Assembly: GCA_018136815.1 (NCBI GenBank) | Contig: CM030941.1 | Span: forward strand, 623,528 to 687,527 | Length of the DNA stretch: 64,000 bases | Source of the DNA: Isochrysis galbana | Taxonomy: Eukaryota; Haptophyta; Isochrysidales; Isochrysidaceae | Reading direction: 5' to 3' | Shown here: one piece after another, positions 10,148-20,514 of the stretch | Layout: each line of letters starts with the position of its first letter | How positions within the stretch are numbered: the first letter of the stretch is position 1 | Translations under genes and position numbers: made by a program | The notes under the pieces: generated by a model | Database searches by the model: none | The model's input: the letters and a program-made list of their open reading frames with translations, nothing else | Told to the model about the DNA's origin: nothing

Positions 10148-11940
10148 AAAAAAAACATTTTAATATTCTCGCCTCACTCGTGGCACTGGAAGACGCTCTC
10201 GAAGCCACGCCCTTTCTCTTCCCACTCCCCCACTCCCTGCCTTGCGGCAACTCCCCTCGTGCTCTACTTAGGGGCCCGGGTCGTGCGGGGGGTTCGAGCC
10301 AAGCGGGGTGCACCTGTCCCCAACAGTAAGTTCTCTCCTTCCTCCTGTTCTGTTGAGTGACCTGTCTATACAGAAGGTGTTGCAGGGTGTCGTTATACGA
10401 ATGCGCGCGGGCGATCACTCAGTGCGTCCGTAGTTATGACTAGCCGCCCATCCGAATTATCTGTCAGAGCGTGGTGACGCGTCGCATTATGCGAGTCTCC
10501 CGTCTAATCCGAGAGCTTTCGCTACGAGGCCGAATTCCTTACTGAGTTGTAGCCTGCCTTTCTTGTCTTCGATAAACATGGGGGTGCTGAGTTCCGTCGT
10601 TTTTTTGATCTTTGGTTTTCTTCCCTGAGCGGCCTTATATGTTCGCATGGAGTTGCGGGGGTCCGATACGGTACTGCCTCGTACTAGGGTGGCAAACCTC
10701 GTTAGCGTGGATTCGAGGACTGGTATGTAGTGGAAATTGTATGCCTCGTAGTCTACTCTATAGAAGTCTTTTATAATGTATTTCCATGCAATTATATAGA
10801 GCGCTTTAAGGCTGTCGGGGGTGGTCGTACCGGGGTATGCGAAGAGTCTGTCTTTCGCTATCTGTGCACGCGACCTCTTAGGAGGAGGCGTGTGCTCTGC
10901 AAGAGCGTCTATGGTTTCGAATATCGTTTTGGTACCTTTTCGATTGCGATGATGATTGCGCTTAGATTAATTTGGGCCGCTTGCGCTAGGCCTTCGGCCT
11001 CGATGACCAGGTGTGCCGCGACGTCTTGCAGGGCGTTATATAGTGCCTTGCGAGAGGAGGAGCCTTTCTTGTTGATTTTCTCGTCGATCGAATCCACCTT
11101 GATGTTGACTGAGATGTCGGTCTGATTGATGCGAAGCGTAGTGATATCGCCGTAGCGCTCCTTGAATTGTTGTACGCAGTCTTCGTTCACGGCTATGTGC
11201 CATGGCCCGCGGATGGAGCGGGCCCAAAAGTCCGGCTCCGGGTCTACTCCTTCGAGCTCCAGAAGGAGCTCTACGATCGCAGCGTAGACGGTGGCGTCCA
11301 AGAAGGTGTAGTCCCCCTCTTGGTGGAAGGATAGCTCGAAGTTGGCGTCTGACTCGAAGTTGCCTTGCTCTTCATCCGAGAGTGGCTCCTGAGCGGCAGG
11401 GACGAGCGGGGGTGGTGAGGCTATGGCTTGGTCCGAAGGTGTGGTTGGCAGGGAGAGATGGCATGCGTCCAAGGGCGCATCATGGTTCTTGTTCATGGGT
11501 GAGGTTGTGAGTTGTTGTGCTGCTGGGTCTGTCTTCTGATTCGTGTTGATCCTGTTGCTAGTGTTGTGCCCATAAGGGCCACCCGGTCTCGGGTCGCGCT
11601 GCCGAGGCAGCGCGGCCGTCCCCAGGGTGGGAGAGGCCTCTGCCATAAGGCATGCCTGGTGGATGGGTGTCCCTTCTTGTCTGGTGCTGATGTGGTGCTT
11701 GTCACAGTCTGTGCCCCACCATGGGGTGGGCCAGCATGGCTGCCTTCCTTTTTGTGGCCGGGGCCACGGGCCGTGCGGCGCGACCGGGGTCGCGCTCACC
11801 TGCTCGGCCTCTGCGGGCGGACGCGGTCGCTTTGCCTGCGACAGCTCCATGGGTACTGTGGGGGCTCCCGCGGCGGGGGGCCCGAAGGAGAGGTGGGGAG
11901 CGGCGGCGCGCTCCATGGCGACCAACTATAAAGTTAGTTG
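10148..11940 (-). mobile_element. Complete family A ORF1-only retroelement, 16-bp TSD
   Basis: A 1793-bp insertion is flanked by CTTGATCGGTGAATTA at 10132-10147 and 11941-11956. The 5' end (minus strand) is the hairpin CAACTA..TAGTTG followed by ATGGAGCGCGCC at 11916. The 3' end is the GC-rich stem with TATTAAAATG and an A/T run. The only protein is the ORF1-like frame. There is no reverse transcriptase or endonuclease, although both ends are intact, which makes it comparable to half-LINE (HAL1-type) elements in mammals. Confidence 0.85.
10487..11916 (-). pseudogene. ORF1-like protein of family A element, frameshifted
   Basis: The frame starts at ATG 11916 (MERAAAPHLSFG). Near residue 34 it carries a basic nuclear-localisation-like motif (AKRPRPPAEAEQ). 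After a low-complexity linker comes the conserved core: NFELSFHQEGDYTF, VYAAIVELLLELEGVDPEPD, then FWARSIRGPWHIAVNEDC. The first frame stops at 10909. In the next frame the coding sequence clearly resumes (KDRLFAYPGTTTPDSLKALY, IAWKYIIKDFYRVDYEA, GRKPKIKK, LVAKALGLDGRLA) and ends at TAA 10489-10487. One frameshift near 10920-10935 therefore separates the two halves. The intact relative is at 26218-27429. The protein is not a known enzyme; a nucleic-acid-binding chaperone role like LINE ORF1p is inference from its position. Confidence 0.75.
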
Positions 11941-11956
11941 CTTGATCGGTGAATTA

Positions 11957-12502
11957 AGTACTCACTTAGTTAGGGCTACAGTCAGATAGCATGAGCAACA
12001 TGATTGGTGGTTAGATTTTCAGGATGACGTGACAGCATTAATGCGTAAAGGGTAAAGGACTAGACAACGACGAGGACACTAGCGCTCATTTCAATACAGG
12101 ACTGCCCCCCTCCGCGTCGCCTGGCCTGAACGGGATATTGCGAGAGCAAAAGGTCATCAGAGCAGCCGCAAGGGTAACTGAAGGAACACATACTCGGTAG
12201 CCATGGAAGCGAGCAGCTCGTACATCACATGTGCCCAGCATCACCCTCCATGTAGGGAGGGCGGGGAGGGTAATGCGCATGCAGTCTTCCTGTCGGGAGG
12301 CCCTTTGGGAGACCACACATCACGAGCTCCATCACGGTGACCTCAGATAGGAGCCGCACGCACCAACATGCAGCGCGCAATTACCTTCCGGCCGACGATA
12401 CGAGCAGCGCTTGCTCAAGCATCGGCCGGCAGTGCAACCGAGCAAAGGAATCTGAGCACAGCCGCATCCCGGACGTACCCTAGCCCCCGAGACTCGGCGC
12501 GT
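11957..12502. other. Stretch without recognised gene
   Basis: This lies downstream of RPL10 and beside the retroelement TSD. I see no gene or structured repeat. Confidence 0.5.
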
Positions 12503-13334
12503 CTACTCCTCGTCCTCGCCGTCGGGCGTGAGCATGCACATGGGCAGCTTGGAGAGGGTACGCGAGTCGAGGCGGCCCTTCGGGGCGAGTACCTTGACGT
12601 TGATGCCGTCCTTGACGAGGCGGCCTTGCTCCTGCAGCGTCTCGTACCGCGCACGGGGAAGCTTGGTGAAGCCCCAGTTGTCCGAGACGCAGAGACGCTG
12701 CCGGCCCGGGAACTTGTACTTGGCACGGCGGAGAGCCTCAAGCACCTGCGGCTTGTGCACGTCACGTGCGCGCACCGAGAGAAGGATCTGGCCAATCTCC
12801 ACACGGGCGACAGTGCCATACGTCTTGCCGAAAGCGCCGCGCATGCCAGTTTGCAGACGATCAGCGCCTGCGCACGAAAGCATCTTGTTGATGCGCAGCA
12901 CGTGCCACGGGTGCACGCGGATCCGCAGGTGGAAGGCATCCTTGCCCGCGTTCTTCACCATGTACTTGTTGCAGGCGACACGCGCAGCCTCAAGTGCCTC
13001 GGACGACAGCTGCTCCTTCTCGACAGACACCATGTGCGCAGCAAAGGGGAAGACATCCACGGGATACTTCTTCTTGCCGGCGTCATAGATGCGGATCTTT
13101 GGGTCTGAAATGGGCGGTAGGCAGAAAGGCGGGACGCGCGCATGTGAGCCGCTAGTCTTAAAGGGCTGCTTTGTGGGCAGCAGCGCGGTGCAGTGAAAGT
13201 GCCCACCGCAGCGTGGGCCTATGCATGCGGTGTGAGCAGGGCTGTCTCGTACCGGGGACGCCGCGGTTGAATCGCGACTTGGGGTAGGGCTTGTTCTTCT
13301 GGTAGCGGTAGCACTTGAAGGGACGGCGGCCCAT
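12503..13334 (-). CDS. RPL10: 60S ribosomal protein L10 (uL16, QM family)
   Basis: It has two exons. Exon 1 is 13334-13253 (27 codons plus 1 base), starting [20 protein letters not shown]. Exon 2 is 13104-12503. The intron runs from donor GT (13252-13251) to acceptor AG (13106-13105), and the join restores [16 protein letters not shown] exactly as in the family. The 227-residue product covers the whole L10e/uL16 fold, including [20 protein letters not shown], the basic [20 protein letters not shown] segment, and [16 protein letters not shown], the loop that in this family reaches the peptidyl-transferase region. The C-terminus (PDGEDEE) is acidic. It acts in the large cytosolic ribosomal subunit, in tRNA accommodation and late subunit maturation. 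A CT-rich tract lies directly before the ATG (see separate entry). Confidence 0.96.
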
Positions 13335-13370
13335 CGCTCTCTCTCTCTGTCTGTCTGTCTCTCTGCGTGC
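13335..13370 (-). promoter_or_regulatory. Purine/pyrimidine tract abutting the RPL10 start
   Basis: The plus strand reads CGCTCTCTCTCTCTGTCTGTCTGTCTCTCTGCG, so the RPL10 coding strand carries GA/CAGA repeats immediately upstream of the ATG. Simple CT/GA tracts flank several starts in this window. Whether this one acts in the promoter or the 5' leader is unknown. Confidence 0.35.
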
Positions 13371-13439
13371 CCTGTGGGTGGCGGGGGGAGAGGCAGCGCG
13401 GAGGGGGGGCGCGGGCGAGGGGAGAAGAGGGGGGGAGGC

Positions 13440-13470
<31 letters not shown>

Positions 13471-13848
13471 ACGGGGGGGACCGCGTGGAGGGGGGGGGTG
13501 AGATACCGGAGGGGAGGGCGGAGAGATGATACCGGGAGGGGGTCGAGCACACACCTCCGTTAGTGTTAGTGCTCGGTGGCTCGGTCTGGCTGGGTCTGGG
13601 TGTCTGGGTGTCTGGGTCTGTGGTCTGTGGTCTGTGGTCTTTATCGGTGCATCTGTGTGGCCTCTGTCCGTGTCCATGTGGCCTCTGTCCTCTACGTCTA
13701 CGTGTACGATGCGTGATGTAGATTGGAAATGTAGGGCGGTCAAACACGCATTTTAACTTCTAAGGGTGAAAATTCACTAATCACTAAGTCAAGATTGAGG
13801 TTTTATCACGCGATCTTTGAGGTATTCTACTGGAAATGGGTATATTAG
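13371..13848. repeat. Poly-G tract and TAGGGCGGTCAAACA repeat fragment
   Basis: A poly-G run occupies 13440-13466 inside a G-rich region. From 13732 the sequence reads TAGGGCGGTCAAACACGCAT followed by TTTTAACTTCTAAGGGTGAAAA, the terminal part of a repeat also found at 20981, 41670 and, reversed, at 53190-53611. This copy is about 115 bp and stops at the TSD of the next element. Confidence 0.65.
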
Positions 13849-13865
13849 GCAGAATCTTATAAGAA

Positions 13866-14625
13866 TAATAAACCTTTTAATAGTCTCACCGCACTCGCGG
13901 CGAATGGAACCACTACCTACTACACGTAGCACGTAGCATACTTTCTACACCCCCACTCCCCCGGCCCTTCTCCCCCCGCCATCAGGCGACTCCCCCCGTG
14001 CACTACTAGGGGGATAGGGGTGAAGGGCTTAGATATGGTCCGGTGGCCCGCGCCCCCCCCCGGTGATCTTTCCTCCCCTTCCTCCTGTGTCTCCGAGTGG
14101 GCGGCCGACTCTGTCCCGACTTATCCTGTAAACAGGTGCGGGACTTACATATTTTCCGGTGAGCGGAGCTCTCGCTCCGCCCACCCCCTTCTCCGCGCTC
14201 TCTCTCCCCTCTCCTGCGGCACGCGCGATGGCGCGCCTGCGGCAGGCCTGCAGCTGCCCTCTGGCGGCCCGTGGAGGCTCCTGGAGGCCAGCTCAGGGGG
14301 CAGAGGAGGCTGGGGCTGGGCCCTGGCCTCCCCTGCCTCTCCCTCGCTGGCGCTCCTGGGCCTCTGGGGCCCCCACTCTGCACCTGTCTGCCTGTCGACC
14401 AGGGGGGGAGGGGGGGTTGGAGCGATGGGCTGGCCACGACAAGCCAGGACGAGCGAACCAGGCGAGCCTGTCAGTGGGAGAGTGGGTCAGCAAGGCAGTG
14501 GCCTCTGTGGCAAGCCATCAGGCATGCCAGGAGGATGGGTGGTGTTCCTCCCCCACGGCAGGGGAGGAGTGGAGAGAGGGGGGGGCTCGTGCCCCCCCAT
14601 GGGGCAACCAAGTATAAACTTAGTT
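13866..14625 (-). mobile_element. Short (760 bp) non-autonomous family A element, 17-bp TSD
   Basis: It is flanked by GCAGAATCTTATAAGAA at 13849-13865 and 14626-14642. On the minus strand it starts with hairpin AACTAAGTTTATACTTGGTT plus GCCCCATGGGGGGGC and ends with the GC-rich stem (CATTCGCCGCGAGTGCGG) plus TGAGACTATTAAAAGG. The ORF1 core is missing. A short frame starting MGGHEPP runs from the ATG and is also present in the copies at 15200 and 16526. It is near-identical to the plus-strand copy 15200-15958. Confidence 0.85.
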
Positions 14626-14642
14626 GCAGAATCTTATAAGAA

Positions 14643-15182
14643 ATATGCACATTTTTGACGCCATTCAACACACAGACCCAAAAACCAAAAACGTTTTCGC
14701 GCTCGTGTCTCGTGTGACGTGTGAAATCGATGATCGATGTCGACAACAATGAACAATAAAGAGCACCAGACACCTGAGGTCGCGCTGTGCGACGCGCGCC
14801 TGCGTTCCCTGGGCACGGTTACGGTTACCCCCGGACAGGCAGTACAGCAGTACATCGAGCCCTACGCGGGCGCACCGCGTCGCCTGCGCCCTCCACCTCG
14901 CACCTGCTGGCATCTACTGCCAGCCTCTCGCGTCTCGCGCGCGTGCAGTGCGCGGCTGGCCGCGAGGCGTCAAAATGACGGTGCTGCGCATGATGGGCTG
15001 GCCCATCACGCGCGGCACCGCCTAGCATGGCGGGAGGGGGTGCCTCCTGGCCTCTGGCCTCCTGGCCGCGTAGACCTTCGCCAAAGCGGCCACAGGCCGC
15101 TTGCGAGGCCACTGGCGAGGCCCCTTGCTCCGTTTATTTAGGAGGGGGTGTTACGGATGCCCTGCCCCTCCTTCCTCTCCCG
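14643..15182. other. Spacer between two opposite-facing short elements
   Basis: A plus-strand frame from ATG 14737 (135 residues) has no family pattern and turns into R/A/P-rich sequence, so it is not called a gene. The spacer contains a short GGCCTCTGGCCTCCTGGCC repeat near 15047-15067. Confidence 0.45.
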
Positions 15183-15199
15183 TATTTACTTTCTAAGTC

Positions 15200-15958
15200 A
15201 ACTAAGTTTATACTTGGTTGCCCCATGGGGGGGCACGAGCCCCCCTCTCTCTCCACTCCTCCCCTGCCATGGGGGAGGAACACCACCCATCCTCCTGGCA
15301 CGCCTGATGGCTTGCCAGGAGGCCACTGTCCTGCTGACCCACTCTCCCACTGACAGGCTCGCCTGGTTCGCTCGTCCTGGCCTGTCGTGGCCAGCCCATC
15401 GCTCCAACCCCCCCTCCCCCCCTGGTCGACAGGCAGACAGGTGCAGAGTGGGGGCCCCAGAGGCCCAGGAGCGCCAGCGAGGGAGAGGCAGGGGAGGCCA
15501 GGGCCCAGCCCCAGCCTCCTCTGCCCCCTGAGCTGGCCTCTAGGAGCCTCCACGGGCCGCCAGAGGGCAGCTGCAGGCCTGCCGCAGGCGCGCCATCGCG
15601 CGTGCCGCAGGAGAGGGGAGAGAGAGCGCGGAGAAGGGGGTGGGCGGAGCGAGAGCTCCGCTCACCGGAAAATATGTAAGTCCCGCACCTGTTTACAGGA
15701 TAAGTCGGGACAGAGTCGGCCGCCCACTCGGAGACACAGGAGGAAGGGGAGGAAAGATCACCGGGGGGGGGCGCGGGCCACCGGACCATATCTAAGCCCT
15801 TCACCCCTATCCCCCTAGTAGTGCACGGGGGGAGTCGCCTGATGGCGGGGGGAGAAGGGCCGGGGGAGTGGGGGTGTAGAAAGTATGCTACGTGCTACGT
15901 GTAGTAGGTAGTGGTTCCATTCGCCGCGAGTGCGGTAAGAATATTAGAAGGTTTTTTT
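15200..15958 (+). mobile_element. Short (759 bp) non-autonomous family A element, 17-bp TSD
   Basis: It is flanked by TATTTACTTTCTAAGTC at 15183-15199 and 15959-15975. The 5' end is AACTAAGTTTATACTTGGTT with GCCCCATGGGGG. The 3' end is GCCGCGAGTGCGGTAAGAAT followed by ATTAGAAGG and a T run. It is the inverted twin of 13866-14625. Because each copy has its own duplication, the large inverted repeat arose by two independent insertions. Confidence 0.85.
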
Positions 15959-15975
15959 TATTTACTTTCTAAGTC

Positions 15976-16526
15976 CTGTGGGATCTCCCTCTCTTCTCTC
16001 TTCCTTCACGTGAGGAGTCAACCTACTTTTATAAGTGGGGGTCAATGGGGGCCTCGCACCCCCCTCTCTCCATCGCGGACACCCCCCCCCCCTTCTCCGC
16101 GCTCTCTCTCCCCTCTCCTGCGGCACGCGCAATGGCGCGCCTGCGGCAGGCCTGCAGCTGCCCATTGGCGACCCTGGAGGCTCATGGAGGCCAGCTCAGG
16201 GGGTAGAGGAGGCTGGGGCTGGGCCCTGGCCTTCCCTGCCTCTCCCTCGCTGGCGCTACTGAGCCTCAGGGGCCCCCACGCTGCACATGTCTGCCTGTCG
16301 AACAGGGGGGGAGGAGGGGTTGGAGCAATGGGCTGGCCACGCCGGGCCAGGATGGGCGAATCAGGCGAGCCTGTCAGTGGGAGAGAGGGTCAGTAGGGCA
16401 GTGGCCTCTTGGCAAGCCATCAGGCGTGCCAGGAGGATGGGTGGTTCCTCCCCCATGGCAGGGGAGGAGTGGAGAGAGGGGGGGGGGCTCGTGCCCCCCC
16501 ATGGGCGAGCTAAGTATAAACTTAGT
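15976..16526 (-). mobile_element. Head-to-head chimera of family D and short family A ends
   Basis: From about 16018 on the plus strand there is a family D 5' end (AACCTACTTTTATAAGTGGG then GGGTCAATGGGGG, as at 56758). After about 16080 this passes into the body of a short family A element in minus orientation, whose 5' hairpin CTAAGTTTATACTTAG ends at about 16525. Neither end has a recognisable duplication. It is adjoined directly by an LTR fragment. Confidence 0.6.
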
Positions 16527-16931
16527 GCGATCCCGTCTGGAAGAGGAATCGCACCATAATGGAAGCGAGGGGCAATCCTGCCGCACAGGATTCCAAAAGA
16601 CTTACCGAATGAGACGAGAGAAGTGCAGTGTGCCTAAGGGGGAGATGCGAAGAGATTGCAAATTAAACCTGATTGCAATCACTGAAGTAGATAAAGCAAC
16701 GCAGGGGAGACAGCAAATTAAACCTATTTGCGAGGCGCCTGGGAGGAAGAAAGGTGGGGAAACTTCCCTTCTCTTCGAGAGTAAGAGAGAGGGCGCTCCA
16801 CTACCCAAGATCCCACGCGTCCAAGCGAAGCTTTTGACCGAGAACGAGAGAAAGCAGAGAATTATAACGATAAATGCCGAACGACGAAGGGAAGAGCGAA
16901 GCCTAACGAGTGTCGATTCGCGAATGCGACA
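16527..16931 (-). mobile_element. Partial solo LTR (third copy)
   Basis: Minus-strand reading from 16931 gives TGTCGCATTCGCGAATCGAC, and the ~400 bp that follow match the first half of the LTRs at 5873 and 22494. The second half is missing, and the break at about 16527 abuts a family A 5' hairpin. Confidence 0.7.
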
Positions 16932-16934
16932 ACG

Positions 16935-17665
16935 ACGCCGTTTACCTGAGACCTGTTCTTGTTCGTGAGTGCGGCAGAGGCAACATCATTTCATTCGATC
17001 ATCGATCATGCTGATGCAGTATGCAGTTGTTCGCGCACGGGTGCGTGCGCATGTGTGCGTGGGTGGTGCTTGCTTGTACTGCTAGATGGTACGTCCACGT
17101 AGATGTTATCTACTATCTACACATCTGAATCTACGAGCTACAGCTACTAGCTACTAGCACTAGCACCATCTACATCTACATCTACATCTACGTGGACGTA
17201 CCATCGCTAGCAGTACAAGCAAGCACCACCCACACGCACGCATGCACACGGCTAGGCACTCCCATCCGCGGACCACCTTGATTAGTACTTCATCTATGTA
17301 CATATCTACACATCTGAATCTACGAGCTACATACAGCTACTAGCACCATCTGCGACCTACATGTGGACTTACCATCTAAGCACCACCCACGCACACATGC
17401 ACACGGCTAGGCACTCCCATCCGCGGACCACCTTAATTAGTACTTCATCTATGTACATATCTACACATCTGAATCTACGAGCTACAGCTACTAGCACCAT
17501 CTACATCTACGTGGACGTACCATCTAGCAGTACAAGCAAGCACCACCCACGCACACATGCGCACGCACCCGCGCGCGAACCAACTGCATCAGCATGATCG
17601 AATGAAATATTGCTGCCCCTGCCGCACTCACGAACAGGTCTCAGGTAAACGGCGCCGTGTTCCTT
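16935..17665. repeat. Foldback element with inner tandem repeats
   Basis: The left arm (~16935-17112) and right arm (~17497-17665) are inverted copies of each other, for example CGCCGTTTACCTGAGACCTG against CAGGTCTCAGGTAAACGGCG. Between them lie about two direct repeats of ~150-190 bp (starting near 17160 and 17350), rich in ACATCTAC and GCACACGGCTAGGCACTCCC. No open frame of interest is present. It is consistent with a foldback or MITE-like element. Confidence 0.7.
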
Positions 17666-18498
17666 CTCTCTCCTCTCAGATCGTCCTTCATGCCTCTTGC
17701 ATTGCGTCAAAGTACGTCGCGCACACTCAGTCGTATGTGCGCCACGGCAGCACCAAGCGCCATCTCGGTTTCTTTCCCCCGCATTTGTGTGATTGGCGAC
17801 GACGACTCGGACGACGATGATCGACACACACAAAATCCTATGCCTGCCCCTTGCGGGCGATCTCGAACTTGACGAATGGCAAATGCGAGGATGTTCTTGC
17901 ATATCTGCACATCCAGCCTGTCAACCATCACTCCAACTGACAAACGTGAATGAATAATATACGGATAGGAAAATATTAGACGTCAGATGGGCGTGCGCTC
18001 CTCGATCGGAATCAATCTCCACCCAGGTCAGCCAGGCAGTGTCCCGCAAACGGCAAGCGGAGCGATGGCTTCACGGCAGCGCTTGCACTCGCTGTGGCGA
18101 TACTCAATGCAAGCGCCTCAGCGCGGCCTATCCCCGTCACGGCATGAGTTTCGTCGACAAAAGATGGCAGCTGGCGCGCCAAGCACTTGTTCCACGTGTC
18201 TGAGGAGCTCCATCGTGGAGGAGCTCAAGAGCACACCACCAAGTAGTTCTCATCTCAATCTCATGCTTGTTATCTCACTGTCAAGCGGCTTATGCACGCC
18301 CGAGTGAGTAGAGCCGCGGCCATGATGCCACCACTCGATGCACAACGTCGACTACAATCGTCTAGTGCCTTGATGGTTGCCGCGTTGTGCTAGATTGTTG
18401 TTCCCCCCCCGCCCACCAGGCGCGCTGCGTGGGCGTGCTGCCCACACGCAACACGCTTGGCGGCGCGCCCCTACGCATAGAGCTGCTGTGGAAGGGGA
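17666..18498. other. Stretch without recognised gene
   Basis: A short minus-strand stretch near 17905-17870 could be read as PFVKFEIARKGQA-stop with host-like codons and may be a terminal exon, but no partner exons are convincing. The remainder, including 17950-18498 downstream of the PH gene, shows nothing. Confidence 0.45.
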
Positions 18499-19094
18499 CT
18501 ATTCCGACAAGTTCCCCTCATCGTACACGTTGATGAGATTCTGCTGGCGAATCATCTCGGCCGAATACTGGCTCGCAATGATCGCTGGGGCGCCACTCAT
18601 GCGCGCCTTCAGCTTTAGCCGTTGCGCCGATTTCCAGTCGTCGACTTGCTCGCGGATGGTCGCCACCCATTGCTGGGCCTCATGCAGAGTGTCAGCGCGC
18701 AGCTGCACCTTTTGCGGCGGGGCGCAAATCTCAAAGCAGAAGTCATGCCATTCATTCCACTGCAGATTCTCCTCGAGTGTGCGCACCTCGGTCACATCGC
18801 ACAGCGGAAGCACCATCGACGCGTCGGCCCTCTCGCCTGCGCTAGCAGTTGGGACCCAAAGTAAGTGCTGCTGGATGAGGGCGGATTGAGGCGCGAGATG
18901 TGTGGGCAGGGATGTCTGTGATACGAGTCCGCTTGTGCTGGGCGCGCACCCTTCGAGACTGAGAGTGTACCTCTCTTCGCATTGATCACGACGTAGCGCT
19001 TGCCCCACTGCTTCCCTATCAAGCTCTTGTGGGAGTGCCTCTTCTTGAGCCAGCCCTTGAGCGGAACGTCAGGGTTGGGTGGCATGATCTTCAT
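18499..19094 (-). CDS. PH-domain protein (two exons)
   Basis: Exon 1 is 19094-18971 and exon 2 is 18836-18499. The donor is GT at 18970-18969 and the acceptor CAG ends at 18837, giving 153 residues. Residues ~10-40 form the start of a pleckstrin-homology domain (LKGWLKKRHSHKSLIGKQWG, KRYVVINAKRG). Exon 2 supplies the rest, VLPLCDVTEVRTLEE then CFEICAPPQKVQLRADTL and the C-terminal helix with its invariant tryptophan, HEAQQWVATIREQ. The tail (SAQRLKLKARMSGAPAII..NLSE) is helical and charged. PH domains bind phosphoinositides or proteins at membranes. The basic loop KKRHSHKS in the beta1-beta2 region would fit lipid binding, but specificity is unknown. The protein is little more than the domain itself. 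Confidence 0.8.
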
Positions 19095-20442
19095 CGTGGC
19101 TTATGGGGCACCCACACGCGAGGCTAGCCGGAGAGCAAGCGGACAGGAGGGAGAGACGAGAGGGGGGGGGGGAGAGAGAGAGAGAGAGAGAGAGCAGAAG
19201 AAGAAGAGGGAGGGGCGGGGGAAGGGAGGACAGGCAAGGGGAACGGAGGTCGGCGTCGGCCAACGGCGCGATGCTCGCTCTCACTCTCTCTCTCTCCGTC
19301 TCTCTCTCTCTCCCCTCTCGCTCTTTCTCACCTCAATCTGCCCTCTCTTCCCTCTCCTCCGCGGCGATCTCGTCGAGAGCGCGCGCTCCCCCGTAGTCGC
19401 CTTTGGGGGGGGCGGGGGGGGGGGGGGGGGGGAGGAGTTGCATAACGCCTGCCAGCCGTGAGTGGTGGGAGAGGAGAGTTGGCGTGGAGAAGAGAATGAA
19501 AAGGGTGGGAGGAGAGGGGGCGCGAGGCCGACGGCGGCTCGAGGACATACGTGTGAGAGGGCCCTCTTTCTTTGACTCACTCTCTCTCCCCCCCACCACC
19601 CTCCGCCCTCCCTGCCTCCCTCTCTCTCCCCCCTCCCCACCCCACCCCGCTCCTCTGTTTCTCTCTCTCTCCCTCTTTCTCTCCCTCTCTTCTGATACCC
19701 CCTCCACTCTCTCTTCTTCTTCTTCTCTTCTCTTCTCCGTCGTTCTCTCCATCTGCACTCATCTTCGTTGATTTGAGGACCTTTGAAATCACCCGCCTCC
19801 CCGTAAGAAAGTAAAGGGGGCGCTTACGTCCCCCCCCCATCTTTTCTCGAGGACGAGTCAGAGAGCCACTCGACGAGCCGTTCTGAGATTCAGAAGTTCT
19901 GAATCTATAAGAGAACTCCTCCAGAAGAAGAGGGGAAGGGGAGGAGGACCAGGAGAGAGAGAGAGCAATCTCCGCGACGCACACACAGGGCGAGAGAGCA
20001 AGCGAGAGAGGAGAGAGAGGAAAGACAAGAGAGAGAGAGAGGAAAGACGAGAGAGAGAGAGAGGAAAGACGAGAGAGAGGAAAGACGAGAGAGAGAGAGA
20101 GAGGAGAGAGGAAAGACGAGATGAGAGGGAGCGAGACGAGAGAGGAGAGAGAGAGTAGGAGGGGCGAGGGAGGGGGGCGGCGGAGGGACCCGGGGAGGAC
20201 ACCGCGAGGAACCTCCCCCCCCCCCCCGACGGCTCCTCCTCCCCCTTTATCCCAGTTTTCTCTCTCTCGTCCTCAAAGAAGGCCTCCTACTCTGTGGGAG
20301 GGGGGGGGGGGGAGGGGGGGAGGGGGAGAGAGCCGACGGGGGGATGGGGGGGGGGAAGAGGTGAAAGAAAGCATGGGGGGACCCTTCCCCCACTCCCCCC
20401 CGTGAGCGCGCTCGAGAAGAGAACAGGGGGGAAGGGGGGGGG

Positions 20443-20514
<72 letters not shown>

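Noticed and set aside
14737..15141. 135-residue frame between the two short elements
   Set aside because: Becomes repetitive R/P/L-rich sequence, with no domain or splice evidence.
13866..15958. One large palindromic transposon
   Set aside because: Each arm has its own different 17-bp target duplication, so these are two independent insertions.
17870..17905. Possible last exon PFVKFEIARKGQA-stop on the minus strand
   Set aside because: No upstream exon with a matching donor could be found.
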